DNA of 64,000 nt from an uncultured Bacteroidia bacterium. GTDB taxonomy: Bacteria; Bacteroidota; Bacteroidia; Bacteroidales; UBA932. Shown here piece after piece: positions 50,229 through 59,467 of this stretch. The position numbers and the translations under genes are program-made. The stretch is taken from assembly GCA_902778105.1 (NCBI GenBank), contig CACYWN010000028.1, positions 1 to 64,000 of the forward strand. The letters are read 5' to 3'. Below the pieces are notes generated by a model. The model saw only the letters and a program-made list of their open reading frames with translations. It ran no database searches and had not been told where the DNA came from. The first letter of the stretch is position 1. The number at the start of each line of letters is the position of its first letter.

Positions 50229-51674
50229 ATGAAACGAATTCTTCTGAGCCTGGCGCTGCTTCTGTCTGCGACGGCCCTGTTCGCGGACAACCTCCGTGTC
50301 GCACACATTTTCTCCGACCATATGGTGCTCCAGCGGGAGACGGAGACGCCGGTCTGGGGGTGGGGCGTTCCCGGGCGGACCGTGTCCGTCCTCACTTCCT
50401 GGAACGGAAGGACGGAGACGACCCGGGTGGCCTCCGACGGCACCTGGCGGGTGAACCTGTCTACCATGGAAGCCGGCGGTCCCTATACGGTGACGGTCTG
50501 GTCCGGAAATGACCGGATCCAGTTCCAGGATGTCCTCCTGGGCGAGGTCTGGGTCTGTGCCGGCCAGTCCAATATGGAAATGCCCATCGCCGGTTTCGGC
50601 TTCCAGCAGGTGGACGGTGCGCGGGATGCCGTCATGAAAGCGGCTACCTATGCCGGCAAGGTACGTGTCTTTGACATCCGGACGCCGAAATGCACCAAGC
50701 CCGTTGACGATGTGGATGCGACGTGGACGGTGGCGTCGGCCGGCGTTTGCGCCCATACGTCCGCCGTGGCCTGGTTCTTCGCGACCGGGCTGGCCGATAA
50801 CCTGGATATCCCCGTCGGCGTCATCGTCAATCCCTGGGGAGGAAGCCGGATCGAGCCCTGGATGACGAAAGGGGCCATTGACAGGGCGGGAATCACGGCC
50901 AAGGAACGGGCTGCCATCGACGCGATCGAAGAAAAGCCCGACCGCTGGCCGGAGACTCCGGAACTTATCTGGAACGGCCGGATGGCCCCGATTGCCGGCT
51001 ATGGCGCCCGGGGGTTCCTCTGGTATCAGGGATGCTCCAATATCGGCCAGGAATGCTATGACAAGCTCCAGGCCGCCATGGTGAAGCTCTGGCGCTATAC
51101 CTGGGGAAGGGGCGACATGCCCTTCATCTTCACCCTCCTGGCTCCCTATGAACATGGCGATGCCGACGGACGCTGGCGTCCGCATTTCGTGGAGGTCCAG
51201 AAGCGGAGCCTCAAGACCATTCCGAACAGCTTCGCGGTCTGCACCGAAACCCTGGGCAACAAGGTGACGGTCCATCCCTCGCAGAAGAAGGAAGTGGCCG
51301 ACATGATGGTCTTGCGCGCCCTCCAGTCCGTCTATGGGCAGAATCTGAACTTCGATATCGAACTTCCTGAGATCCAGTCGGTCGAATACCTGGAGAACGG
51401 CCGAGTAAAAGTCACGCTCACGCATGTATGGTCCAATCTCCAGTCCATCTCCGCCCGGGATATCGTGGGTTTCGAACTGGCCGGGGAGGACCACCGGTTC
51501 CATCTCGCCAAGGCCGAGGTCGACTGGGACGGCCAGACCATCCTCGTCCAGTGTCCCGAGGTACCGTCCCCGGTCGCGGTCCGCTACGGATTCCGCAATT
51601 GGATGGGTGCAAACATGCAGACTTCGATGGGCATCCCTGTACCGCCCTTCCGGAGCGACGACTGGGATTTATAA
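50229..51674 (+). CDS. Sialate-O-acetylesterase-like carbohydrate esterase
   Basis: Exported esterase of about 481 residues (signal peptide ending LFAD). It has the SGNH-type motif CAGQSNMEMP with the nucleophile serine near residue 114 and a late HPSQKKEVADMM motif carrying the catalytic His. In relatives this motif begins Asp-Ile-His; here the position two before His is Thr, so the usual Asp is missing. Its place behind the mannan locus suggests removal of acetyl groups from mannan rather than sialic acid. It lies after a terminator, with a TATCTTTA box just upstream, so it may be a separate unit. Alternative ATG at 50220. Confidence 0.82.
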   Translation: MKRILLSLALLLSATALFADNLRVAHIFSDHMVLQRETETPVWGWGVPGRTVSVLTSWNGRTETTRVASDGTWRVNLSTMEAGGPYTVTVWSGNDRIQFQDVLLGEVWVCAGQSNMEMPIAGFGFQQVDGARDAVMKAATYAGKVRVFDIRTPKCTKPVDDVDATWTVASAGVCAHTSAVAWFFATGLADNLDIPVGVIVNPWGGSRIEPWMTKGAIDRAGITAKERAAIDAIEEKPDRWPETPELIWNGRMAPIAGYGARGFLWYQGCSNIGQECYDKLQAAMVKLWRYTWGRGDMPFIFTLLAPYEHGDADGRWRPHFVEVQKRSLKTIPNSFAVCTETLGNKVTVHPSQKKEVADMMVLRALQSVYGQNLNFDIELPEIQSVEYLENGRVKVTLTHVWSNLQSISARDIVGFELAGEDHRFHLAKAEVDWDGQTILVQCPEVPSPVAVRYGFRNWMGANMQTSMGIPVPPFRSDDWDL

Positions 51675-51689
51675 CAGATTGTTTTGGCT

Positions 51690-52580
51690 ATGAAACGTTT
51701 ATTGATGTTCTTCGTTGGGATGACCCTGGTTGTCCCGGGGTGTACCAAGCGTCCCTATGATCCGGCTAAGGATGCGAAACAGCAGGAGACGGTCCCTGAA
51801 GAAAAGGACCAGGATCAGGATCAGATTACGGCCCCGCCTTCTGATTTGCAGCAGTGGCTGGAAGGCAAGCCGTCCCCGCTCAGTTCCTGGTACAAGAAGT
51901 ATATCTCCGACGAGGGATTTCCCATCCTGGCTTCGGAGGTGGTCCGTGACGAAGCCCTGATCCAGTGCCGCTACATCGTCCATACGATGCTGGAGAAGCA
52001 TCCCGAAGCACGGGAACAGATGATCAAGATGCACTGGCGGGTGGCCATCTGCGGCTATCAGCAGAACATCACCGACATCCCCGAATGCGCGATGATGCCT
52101 ATCTGGTGGCCGGATACCGACTGGAATGAACGCGGCCGTGGCTACGGGGCGACCGAAGCCCTGCCCGTGATGAGCATCGGCGAGGAGAACATCGTCAAGA
52201 TTCCGAATTTCAAGGAGCGTTACTACTCGGAGAGCATCATGGTCCACGAGTTTGCCCACAATGTGGACTATGCCCTCCGCAAGGCGTGGACGGGATTCGA
52301 GAAGCGCCTCCTGACCTGTTACAACCATGCCAAGAATTCCGGCCTCTGGCAGGGTGGCGTCTATGACTATGCGATGACCAATTCCGAAGAATACTTCGCC
52401 GAAGCCTCCCAGGCCTGGTACAATACCTGCCGCATGATCGTCAAGGACCCGGTCACCGGAAAGAACTTCACGCTCAAGACCCGCGAGCAGCTCAAGGTGC
52501 ACGATCCCGACATGTACGAGCTCTTGTCCACGGTGTACACGGAGGAATACCTGACGGGCTATCATTTCGATTACGAATAG
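51690..52580 (+). CDS. Zinc metalloprotease-like lipoprotein
   Basis: Lipoprotein of 296 residues; lipobox VVPGC (Cys18) and an acidic linker (EEKDQDQDQ). The zinc motif is HEFAH (His186, Glu187, His190), and NSEEYFAEASQAWY (~231-244) supplies the third, glutamate ligand. The pairing of HExxH with a late N-x-E-x-F-A-E segment resembles lethal-factor-like gluzincins. It begins 15 bases after the esterase stop. Substrate unknown. Confidence 0.75.
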   Translation: MKRLLMFFVGMTLVVPGCTKRPYDPAKDAKQQETVPEEKDQDQDQITAPPSDLQQWLEGKPSPLSSWYKKYISDEGFPILASEVVRDEALIQCRYIVHTMLEKHPEAREQMIKMHWRVAICGYQQNITDIPECAMMPIWWPDTDWNERGRGYGATEALPVMSIGEENIVKIPNFKERYYSESIMVHEFAHNVDYALRKAWTGFEKRLLTCYNHAKNSGLWQGGVYDYAMTNSEEYFAEASQAWYNTCRMIVKDPVTGKNFTLKTREQLKVHDPDMYELLSTVYTEEYLTGYHFDYE

Positions 52581-52592
52581 TGCATACATGAG

Positions 52593-52621
52593 GGAGGTGT
52601 CCCAAAATTGGGGACACCTCC
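52593..52621. terminator. Hairpin 1 of a near-identical pair
   Basis: GGAGGTGTCCC and GGGACACCTCC pair around the loop AAAATTG. It lies 12 bases after the metalloprotease stop; a TTTTTT run follows 13 bases later. Confidence 0.82.
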
Positions 52622-52643
52622 GGCAAATCTAGTGTTTTTTCGT

Positions 52644-52674
52644 CGGAGATGTCCCTATCTTGGGGACATCTCCG
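52644..52674. terminator. Hairpin 2 of a near-identical pair
   Basis: CGGAGATGTCCC and GGGACATCTCCG pair around TATCTTG. In the minus direction it follows the AzgA-type permease stop by eight bases and is followed by AAAAAA/TTTTTT, so it terminates that operon. The core GTCCC-N7-GGGAC and the TTG end of the loop are the same as in hairpin 1. Confidence 0.82.
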
Positions 52675-52682
52675 TCAGTTTA

Positions 52683-53999
52683 TCAGATGAAAATATACTT
52701 GCAGATGAACAGCGCGGCGAGGATCCACATCGTGACGGAGATCTTCTTGAACTTGCCTGCGCAGGCGTTCAGGAGCACGTAGGAGATGACGCCGAGGAGG
52801 ATGCCGTCGGAGATGGAGTAGGCGACGGGCATCATCAGGACGGTGATGAACGCCGGGATGCTCTCGGAGTAATCCTCCCAGTCGATCTTCGCGACCGGGC
52901 TCATCATCATCACGCCCACGATCACCAGGGCCGGAGCCGTGGCGGCGCCGGGGATGGCGAGGAAGATCGGGGAGAAGAGGAGCGCCAGGGCGAACAGGAT
53001 CGCGACGGTGAAGGCCGTGAGGCCGGTACGGCCGCCTTCGCCCACGCCGGATGCGCTCTCGACATAGGTCGTGGTGGTGGAGGTGCCCAGGCAGGCGCCG
53101 CACACGGTGGCGATGGAGTCGGCCATGAACATCTTGTCGATGCCGTCCACATTGCCCTTCTCATCCACCATGCCGGCCTTCTGGGATACGCCGATGATGG
53201 TGCCCATGGTGTCGAACATGTCGATGAACAGGAAGGTGAACACGACGGCGAGCATGTCCCAGCTCAGGATCTGACCCCACTCGAACTGGCAGAAGATGGG
53301 GGCGACGCTGTCCGGGGCCGAAATGACGCCGGTGAAATGGGTGAGCGCCGCACCGTCCGCTCCCTTGATGAACAGGCCGATGATCGAAGTCACGAGGATG
53401 CCGATGAGGATGCTGCCCTTGACCTTCAGGATCACGAGGGCGCCGGTGATGACGATGCCGATGACCCCGAGGAGGGCGGCTCCGTGCGTGATGTCACCGA
53501 GGGCGACGAGGGTGGAGTCGTTGTTGGCGATGATGCCGGCGTTCTGCAGGCCGATGAAGGCGATGAACAGGCCGATGCCCGCGCCGATGGCGTGCTTGAG
53601 GGACAGCGGAATCGCATTCAGGATCCAGGAACGGACCTTCGTGACCGTGAGGAGGATGAACAGCAGACCCTCGAGGAACACAGCCGTCAGGGCGAACTGC
53701 CAGCTGTGGCCCATCGTCAGGCACACCGTGAACACGAAGAAGGCGTTGAGGCCCATGCCCGGGGCGAGGGCGAAGGGCTTCTTCGCGTAAAGGGCCATCA
53801 CCAGCGTACCAATCATGGCGGCGAGGGCGGTGGCGGTGAAGACGGAACCCTTGGGCATGTCCAGCGCGCTGAAGATGCTCGGGTTGACGGCCAGGATATA
53901 GGCCATCGTCAGGAAGGTGGTGATGCCCGCGACGATCTCCGTCCGGACACTGTGCTTCTGGGGATCGAACCCGAAAGCCTTGCCGAGGAACTTGCTCAT
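52683..53999 (-). CDS. NCS2 purine permease, AzgA type
   Basis: Inner-membrane protein of 438 residues with 12-14 hydrophobic segments. The opening FGFDPQKHSVRTEIVAGITTFLTMAYIL and the signatures GMGLNAFF and VESASGVGEGGRTGL are those of the AzgA-type hypoxanthine/guanine/adenine permeases. Last gene of a three-gene nucleobase uptake operon, 10 bases after the channel gene. Confidence 0.92.
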   Translation of the reverse strand: MSKFLGKAFGFDPQKHSVRTEIVAGITTFLTMAYILAVNPSIFSALDMPKGSVFTATALAAMIGTLVMALYAKKPFALAPGMGLNAFFVFTVCLTMGHSWQFALTAVFLEGLLFILLTVTKVRSWILNAIPLSLKHAIGAGIGLFIAFIGLQNAGIIANNDSTLVALGDITHGAALLGVIGIVITGALVILKVKGSILIGILVTSIIGLFIKGADGAALTHFTGVISAPDSVAPIFCQFEWGQILSWDMLAVVFTFLFIDMFDTMGTIIGVSQKAGMVDEKGNVDGIDKMFMADSIATVCGACLGTSTTTTYVESASGVGEGGRTGLTAFTVAILFALALLFSPIFLAIPGAATAPALVIVGVMMMSPVAKIDWEDYSESIPAFITVLMMPVAYSISDGILLGVISYVLLNACAGKFKKISVTMWILAALFICKYIFI

Positions 54000-54009
54000 G
54001 GCTCAGGAA

Positions 54010-54744
54010 TTAGAAGACCCACTTGGTACCCAGGCAGGGACGGGCATAGAATCCGTCATACCCGGCGAAGTTCAGGGACAGTTCCACCTCGGTGCCGATA
54101 TGCAGGTTCGGGACACCGATGTGCTGGCCGATGTTGTACCACAGCTGCGGCTCGGAGATGAAGACGCACTTGCGGGCGGTATAGAAACCGGGAAGGGCCT
54201 CGGCGAAGTTGACGACATTCTCGCCCCAGATATCGGCAAAGCCGCTGAAGCGGAGCCCCTGTACACCGAACAGGTCCTGCATGCCCCAGACGAAGGTGAA
54301 TTGGAAGGGAACGTTGCTGCTGGCGCCGTTGCTGAAGGTCTTGTACAGAAGCTTGAAATTGAAGGTGTTGCTGAAGTTGGCGTTGTGCAGGAAATAATCC
54401 ACGCCGAACAGGAAATTCTGGTTCACGCCCACGAGGCCGTTGTACTCCACCTGGAGGCTGAGGGGGGCGAGGGCGCTGCCCTGCCAGAAGTTCAGGCAGC
54501 GGGCGATTTCCATGTAACTTCCGCTCGGAGCCTGGTTGACGCCCTGGCTGTTCTTGGCGTTGTAGTCGTAATCGATGAAGAAGAAGGTGTTCCCCCAGTC
54601 GTCATTGTAGAAACCTTCGAGGGTGGTGGTGAAATGACCGCGATGCCTTCCGAAGTCATAGAAGGTCTGTAAGTTGGTCTGTGCGTGGACGGTGGTGCCC
54701 AGCGCGAGGGCTGCAAGGGCAGCGACGATGATTTTTTTGCTCAT
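54010..54744 (-). CDS. DUF5020 family, Tsx-like outer-membrane channel
   Basis: Protein of 244 residues with a signal peptide (ending TTVHAQ). It then has the aromatic beta-strand pattern of a 12-strand barrel, opening NLQTFYDFGRHRGHFTTTLEGF and ending with a C-terminal Phe (LGTKWVF). This fits the Bacteroidota DUF5020 group, which resembles the nucleoside channel Tsx. Between two nucleobase permeases it most likely lets nucleosides or nucleobases cross the outer membrane. Confidence 0.8.
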   Translation of the reverse strand: MSKKIIVAALAALALGTTVHAQTNLQTFYDFGRHRGHFTTTLEGFYNDDWGNTFFFIDYDYNAKNSQGVNQAPSGSYMEIARCLNFWQGSALAPLSLQVEYNGLVGVNQNFLFGVDYFLHNANFSNTFNFKLLYKTFSNGASSNVPFQFTFVWGMQDLFGVQGLRFSGFADIWGENVVNFAEALPGFYTARKCVFISEPQLWYNIGQHIGVPNLHIGTEVELSLNFAGYDGFYARPCLGTKWVF

Positions 54745-54768
54745 AAAGCGGGGTTTAGGAAAGAATTA

Positions 54769-56136
54769 TTATTTAGTAGATCTGTCTTTTCTCAGGGACG
54801 GGTTGATCTCGAAGTCCACCGCCCGGTCACCCTTCGGGTTCTTGCCGAACTCGTAGTCCTTTCCCGGCAGGATGGCATTCAGGATGATGCCCACGAGAGC
54901 GGCGACGGCGAGGCCGGAGAGGGAGGTGAAGCCCAGGGAGATGCTGTCGTTCGCCCCGTACTTGATACCGATGGCGAGCACCAGGATGAGGGCGGCGATG
55001 ATGACGTTCCGCGAAGCGGTGAAGTCCACCTGGTTGTCCACGATGTTGCGGACGCCCACGGCGGAGATCATGCCATAGAGGACCAGGGACACACCGCCGA
55101 TGGTCGCGGCCGGCATCGCGCTGATGAGGGCGGAGAACTTCGGGCAGAAGGAGAGGATGATCGCGAAGACGGCGGCGATGCGGATGACGCGCGGGTCATA
55201 CACCCGGGTGAGGTTCAGCACGCCGGTGTTCTCGCCGTAGGTGGTGTTCGCCGGGGCGCCGAACAGGGAGGCAAGCGCCGTGGCGAGGCCGTCGCCCATG
55301 AGGGTGCGGTGCAGGCCCGGATCCTCCAGGTAGTTGATGCCCACGGTGGAGGAGATGGCGCACATGTCGCCGATGTGCTCGATCATCGTCGCGAGGGAAA
55401 TCGGCAGGATGGCGATGATGGCGGCGACCACCAGACCCCAGTTCGGGTTCTGGAACACGTGGAAGGCCGTGTTCTCCCAGTGGAACGGAAGACCGATCCA
55501 GGCGGCCTCCTTCACGGCGGAGAAGTCGCACAGGCCGAAGCAGGCGGCCACGAGGTAGGAACCCAGCACGCCCAGCAGGATGGGGATGATCTTGACCATC
55601 CGCTTGCCCCAGATGTTGCACACGATGATGATTGCGATCGCGAGGAGGGCGATCCACCAGTTCTGCGTGCAGTTCTGGATGGCCGATCCGGACAGGGTGA
55701 GGCCGATGGCGATGATGATCGGACCCGTGACGATGGGCGGGAAGAACCGCATCACCTTCTTCGCACCGAAGGCCGCGAACAGCCCGGCCAGCACGAAATA
55801 AAAAAGGCCTGCACAGAAGACTCCGATGCAGGCGTAAGGCAGTGATTCGGCGGCGGTAAGCCCTTGCTCCGTTCCCATGGAGACGACGGCCGCGTAGCCG
55901 CCCAGGAAGGCGAAGGACGAGCCGAGGAAAGCCGGGACCCGCATTTTGGTAAGGAGGTGGAAGAGGAGGGTGCCCAGACCTGCGAAAAGCAGGGTGGCGC
56001 TCATGGAGAGACCGGTGATGACCGGAACCAGGACCGTGGCCCCGAACATGGCGAACATGTGCTGGAGGCCGAGGGTAAGCATCTTGCCGCGACCGAGGGT
56101 GCGGGCGTCATAGATCGCTTGCTGTTGTTGAGCCAT
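54769..56136 (-). CDS. uraA: Uracil/xanthine permease, NCS2 family
   Basis: Inner-membrane symporter of 455 residues with 14 predicted helices. Start LGLQHMFAMFGATVLVPVITG and the later FGAPANTTYGENTGVLNLTRVYD contain the NCS2 QH and NTxxxEN-type signature residues. Uracil is the likeliest substrate, but xanthine cannot be excluded. First gene of the operon with a Tsx-like channel and a purine permease. About 220 bases lie upstream before the divergent arginine operon; no clear promoter pair was found for this gene. Confidence 0.88.
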   Translation of the reverse strand: MAQQQQAIYDARTLGRGKMLTLGLQHMFAMFGATVLVPVITGLSMSATLLFAGLGTLLFHLLTKMRVPAFLGSSFAFLGGYAAVVSMGTEQGLTAAESLPYACIGVFCAGLFYFVLAGLFAAFGAKKVMRFFPPIVTGPIIIAIGLTLSGSAIQNCTQNWWIALLAIAIIIVCNIWGKRMVKIIPILLGVLGSYLVAACFGLCDFSAVKEAAWIGLPFHWENTAFHVFQNPNWGLVVAAIIAILPISLATMIEHIGDMCAISSTVGINYLEDPGLHRTLMGDGLATALASLFGAPANTTYGENTGVLNLTRVYDPRVIRIAAVFAIILSFCPKFSALISAMPAATIGGVSLVLYGMISAVGVRNIVDNQVDFTASRNVIIAALILVLAIGIKYGANDSISLGFTSLSGLAVAALVGIILNAILPGKDYEFGKNPKGDRAVDFEINPSLRKDRSTK

Positions 56137-56331
56137 ATGTTTAGTTTTAAGGTTGTCCTTGCGTCAAGATCCCCACAAAACCTCTCAAAGGTCGTTAAAA
56201 TAGACGGGGATTCCAAAGAAACTTTTCCACAGGTTGTTGTTGAAAACTCGGCGATTTCTGAATATCTTTAAGTTGTATCCGTTATAATCGAAAATATTCA
56301 TACCTGTATGCGCGAAATCCGGTAAATATGT

Positions 56332-56339
56332 TATATTTG
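56332..56339 (+). promoter_or_regulatory. -7 box of the arginine degradation operon
   Basis: TATATTTG matches TAnnTTTG 18 bases before the ATG; no good -33 element lies at 19-20 bases. Missing -33 elements are often seen at regulated promoters that need an activator. Confidence 0.45.
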
Positions 56340-56357
56340 TAAAAGAATTGAACAGAT

Positions 56358-57272
56358 ATGGAGTTACACGTTACCAACGAAACCGCCCGCCTGCGGGAAG
56401 TCGTCCTGGGCCTGCCCTGGTCCAACGGCCCCACGCCGGCGCTGGAGAATACCTACGACAGCAAGTCCTATGAGTCCGTCCTGAAGGGTGTCTATCCCGA
56501 AGAGAAGGATATCATCTCCGAGATGAACGCCTTTGAAGCCATCCTGGGGAAATACGACGTGAAGGTGTACCGGCCCGCCCTGGTGCCCGACTGCAACCAG
56601 GTTTTCGCCCGGGACGTGGGCTTTGTCATCGACGACAAGATCATCGTCTCCAACATCATCCCGGACCGTCAGGATGAGATTGACGCCTATGGGCACATCT
56701 ACCAGCAGATCCACTACAAGAACATCTACAACCTGCCGGAGACCGTCCATGTGGAAGGCGGCGACGTCGTCCTGTACAATGACTATATTTTCCTGGGCCA
56801 GTATGACTTCGGCGACTACTCCTCCCTGAAGACAGCCCGGACGAACCGCCTGGCCCTGGACTACCTCCGGATGATCTTCCCTACGAAGACCATCGTCCCG
56901 CTGAATCTACGCAAGAGCGACACGGACCCCTACGAGGGCATCCTGCATCTGGACTGCACGTTCATGCCCGTGGGCAGGGACAAGGCCATCATCTACCGGG
57001 AAGGCTTCATGAATCCCCGCGATGCGGCGCATCTGGTGGACCTGTTCGGTCCGGAGAACGTCTTCGAACTTACGAAGGAGGAAATGTACTGGATGAACTC
57101 GAACATCTTCTCCATCAGCGAGGACGTGGTCGTGACGGAGGAGCATTTCACCCGCCTGAACGAGCATCTGCGAGATGTCTGGGGGATGACCGTGGAGACG
57201 GTCCCGTACCGGGAGATCTCCAAGATGGGAGGCCTCCTGCGCTGTTCTACCCTTCCGCTTAGAAGAGATTGA
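56358..57272 (+). CDS. Arginine deiminase-like amidinohydrolase
   Basis: Guanidino-group-modifying enzyme of 304 residues. Visible are FARDVGFV (83-90), EGGD (133-136), the catalytic His197 in HLDCTF with Asp199, and the nucleophile Cys296 in LLRCSTLPL. The size is nearer to short ADI/DDAH-type enzymes than to classic 410-residue ArcA. With carbamate kinase and ornithine carbamoyltransferase in the same operon, arginine to citrulline plus ammonia is the most likely reaction. A dimethylargininase or other amidinotransferase-superfamily activity is the alternative. Confidence 0.82.
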   Translation: MELHVTNETARLREVVLGLPWSNGPTPALENTYDSKSYESVLKGVYPEEKDIISEMNAFEAILGKYDVKVYRPALVPDCNQVFARDVGFVIDDKIIVSNIIPDRQDEIDAYGHIYQQIHYKNIYNLPETVHVEGGDVVLYNDYIFLGQYDFGDYSSLKTARTNRLALDYLRMIFPTKTIVPLNLRKSDTDPYEGILHLDCTFMPVGRDKAIIYREGFMNPRDAAHLVDLFGPENVFELTKEEMYWMNSNIFSISEDVVVTEEHFTRLNEHLRDVWGMTVETVPYREISKMGGLLRCSTLPLRRD

Positions 57273-57300
57273 TCATTAACCACTAAACACGATAGAAACT

Positions 57301-58527
57301 ATGACCAAGAAGTATTCCGCCGCCGAACTCATCGCCCTTGAGGAGAAGTATGGCGCCCATAATTACCATCCGCTTCCCGTCGTCCTGGAAAGGGGCGAAG
57401 GCGTATTCGTCTGGGATGTGGACGGAAAACGGTATTTCGATTTCCTGTCGGCCTACTCCGCCGTGAACCAGGGTCACTGCCATCCGAAAATCGTGAAGGC
57501 GCTCTGCGACCAGGCCCACAAACTGTGCCTGACTTCCCGGGCATTCTATAACGACTGTCTCGGTCCCTACGAGGAGATGGCTACCAAGTTCTTCGGTTAC
57601 GACAAGCTCCTGCCGATGAATTCCGGTGCCGAAGCCGTCGAAACCGCCCTCAAGCTGGCCCGCCGTTGGGGCTACAAGGTGAAGGGCATCCCGGAGAACG
57701 AAGCCCTCATCATCGTGGCCGAAGGCAACTTCCACGGCCGCACCATCACCATCGTCACGATGTCCTCCGACCCCGACAGCTACGGCCAGTACGGTCCTTT
57801 CACCCCGGGGTTCGTCTCCATTCCCTACAATGATACGGAAGCGCTGAAGAAAGTCCTGGACGAGAAAGGCGACAAGGTCGCTGCGATGATCGTGGAGCCC
57901 ATCCAGGGCGAAGCCGGCGTGTATGTCCCGGACGATGGTTACATCAGGAAGTGTTACGACCTGTGCCACGCACACAACGTGCTGTTCGTCGCCGACGAGG
58001 TCCAGACCGGCATCGGCCGTACCGGCAAGATGTTCGCCTGTGACCATGAAGGCGTGCGCCCGGACATGATCACCATCGGAAAAGCCCTTTCAGGCGGTAC
58101 CCTTCCCGTTTCCGCCGTCCTGGCCGACGACGAGGTGATGCTCACCATCGGTCCCGGCGAGCACGGATCCACCTTCGGCGGATTCCCGCTGGCTGCAAAG
58201 GTCGCCGTCGCCGCCCTCGAGGTCATCCGCGACGAGCATCTGACCGAGAATGCCGCCCGCCTGGGCGAGATCTTCCGGGAAGAGATCGGCAAGATCAAGT
58301 CTCCTTTCTTCAAGTTCGTCCGCGGCAAGGGCCTGCTGAACGCGGTCGTGACGGAACCCCAGAACGGTATCGAAGCCTGGGATATCTGCCTGAAGATGGC
58401 CGAGAAGGGGCTCCTTGCCAAACCGACGCACCGCCACATCATCCGCTTCGCTCCGCCGCTCGTCATCACCGAGGAGCAGCTCCGTGAGGCGATCGCCATC
58501 ATCAAGGACGTCTTCGAATCGCTATGA
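57301..58527 (+). CDS. rocD: Ornithine--oxo-acid aminotransferase
   Basis: PLP aminotransferase of 408 residues converting ornithine and 2-oxoglutarate to glutamate semialdehyde and glutamate. PLP lysine Lys261 lies in [10 protein letters not shown], preceded by [15 protein letters not shown]; the N-terminal [24 protein letters not shown] is typical of ornithine aminotransferases. It overlaps arcC by four bases. It uses the ornithine released by the carbamoyltransferase. Confidence 0.93.
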   Translation: MTKKYSAAELIALEEKYGAHNYHPLPVVLERGEGVFVWDVDGKRYFDFLSAYSAVNQGHCHPKIVKALCDQAHKLCLTSRAFYNDCLGPYEEMATKFFGYDKLLPMNSGAEAVETALKLARRWGYKVKGIPENEALIIVAEGNFHGRTITIVTMSSDPDSYGQYGPFTPGFVSIPYNDTEALKKVLDEKGDKVAAMIVEPIQGEAGVYVPDDGYIRKCYDLCHAHNVLFVADEVQTGIGRTGKMFACDHEGVRPDMITIGKALSGGTLPVSAVLADDEVMLTIGPGEHGSTFGGFPLAAKVAVAALEVIRDEHLTENAARLGEIFREEIGKIKSPFFKFVRGKGLLNAVVTEPQNGIEAWDICLKMAEKGLLAKPTHRHIIRFAPPLVITEEQLREAIAIIKDVFESL

Positions 58528-59465
58528 GACCGCTAGCCGTGCTTGCCTTCGGTGGCAATGCGCTGCTCAGGAGTAACCAGAAAGGCACCTACCAGGAACA
58601 GTTCCAGAACGTGGAGAACACGTGCCGGCAACTCCTTCCGCTCCTGTACCGTAAGTATGACATCGTCATCTGTCACGGGAACGGTCCCCAAGTGGGTAAC
58701 GTGATGCTCCAGCATGAGGCGGGTCACCGGGAATTCGGCCTCCAGCAGATGCCGATGGACTATTGCGGCGCGGAGACCCAGGGCGGTATCGCCTACCTTA
58801 TCGAGACGGCGATGGACCGCGTCCTGTATGCGGGCGGACTGGACCGGCGGGTCATCTCCCTGGTCACCCGGGTGGAGGTGGATCCCCACGATCCGATGTT
58901 CCGGAACCCGACCAAGCCGGTGGGACCGTATTACACGTCGGCGGAGGTGGAGGAACTGAAAGCTGCGTCCGGAGGCGTCTATCGGGAGGATCCGAAAGGC
59001 CGTGGCTGGCGGAAGGTCGTTCCTTCCCCGGCCCCGGTCCGCATCTCCAACGTGGACCTGGTCGGGCGGCTCGCCCGCGAGGGGAACATCGTCGTTACCT
59101 GTGGGGGCGGCGGTATCCCCGTCGTCCGTGACGCGGGTGGTTACAAGGGCGTGGAAGCCGTCATCGACAAGGACCTGGCATCGGCCCTCTGCGCCTGCCA
59201 GATCGGTGCGGACGCCTTCTATATCCTCACCGATGTCCCGAAGGTCTACATCAACTTCCGGAAGCCGGAGGAGAAGGCCCTGGACGTTTTGACCGTCGCC
59301 GATGCGGAGAAGTACCTTGCGGAAGGGCAGTTCGCCGAGGGGTCGATGGCTCCGAAAGTCCGTGCAGGCATCTATTTCGTCCGGAACGGAGGCGGGGAAT
59401 GCATCATCACCGAGGCCGGGCAGCTCGGCAATCCTGCCTGCGGAACCCGAATCATACTCAAGTAA
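58524..59465 (+). CDS. arcC: Carbamate kinase
   Basis: Amino-acid-kinase-fold enzyme of 313 residues; it turns carbamoyl phosphate and ADP into ATP, ammonia and CO2. The motifs [32 protein letters not shown] and CGGGGIPVV are clear. ATG overlaps the rocD stop (ATGA). It provides the ATP-yielding step of the arginine deiminase route. Confidence 0.95.
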   Translation: MRPLAVLAFGGNALLRSNQKGTYQEQFQNVENTCRQLLPLLYRKYDIVICHGNGPQVGNVMLQHEAGHREFGLQQMPMDYCGAETQGGIAYLIETAMDRVLYAGGLDRRVISLVTRVEVDPHDPMFRNPTKPVGPYYTSAEVEELKAASGGVYREDPKGRGWRKVVPSPAPVRISNVDLVGRLAREGNIVVTCGGGGIPVVRDAGGYKGVEAVIDKDLASALCACQIGADAFYILTDVPKVYINFRKPEEKALDVLTVADAEKYLAEGQFAEGSMAPKVRAGIYFVRNGGGECIITEAGQLGNPACGTRIILK

Positions 59466-59467
59466 TT

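Noticed and set aside
52608..54161. 517-codon plus-strand frame opposite the AzgA-type permease
   Set aside because: Asp/Glu/His/Gly-rich antisense product; it begins in the hairpin region and has no start signal.
56223..56250. TTTTCCACA and nearby TTGTTGAAAAC resembling DnaA-box and origin motifs between uraA and the arginine operon
   Set aside because: Only one box-like site, no cluster, no AT-rich unwinding region and no dnaA or dnaN nearby.
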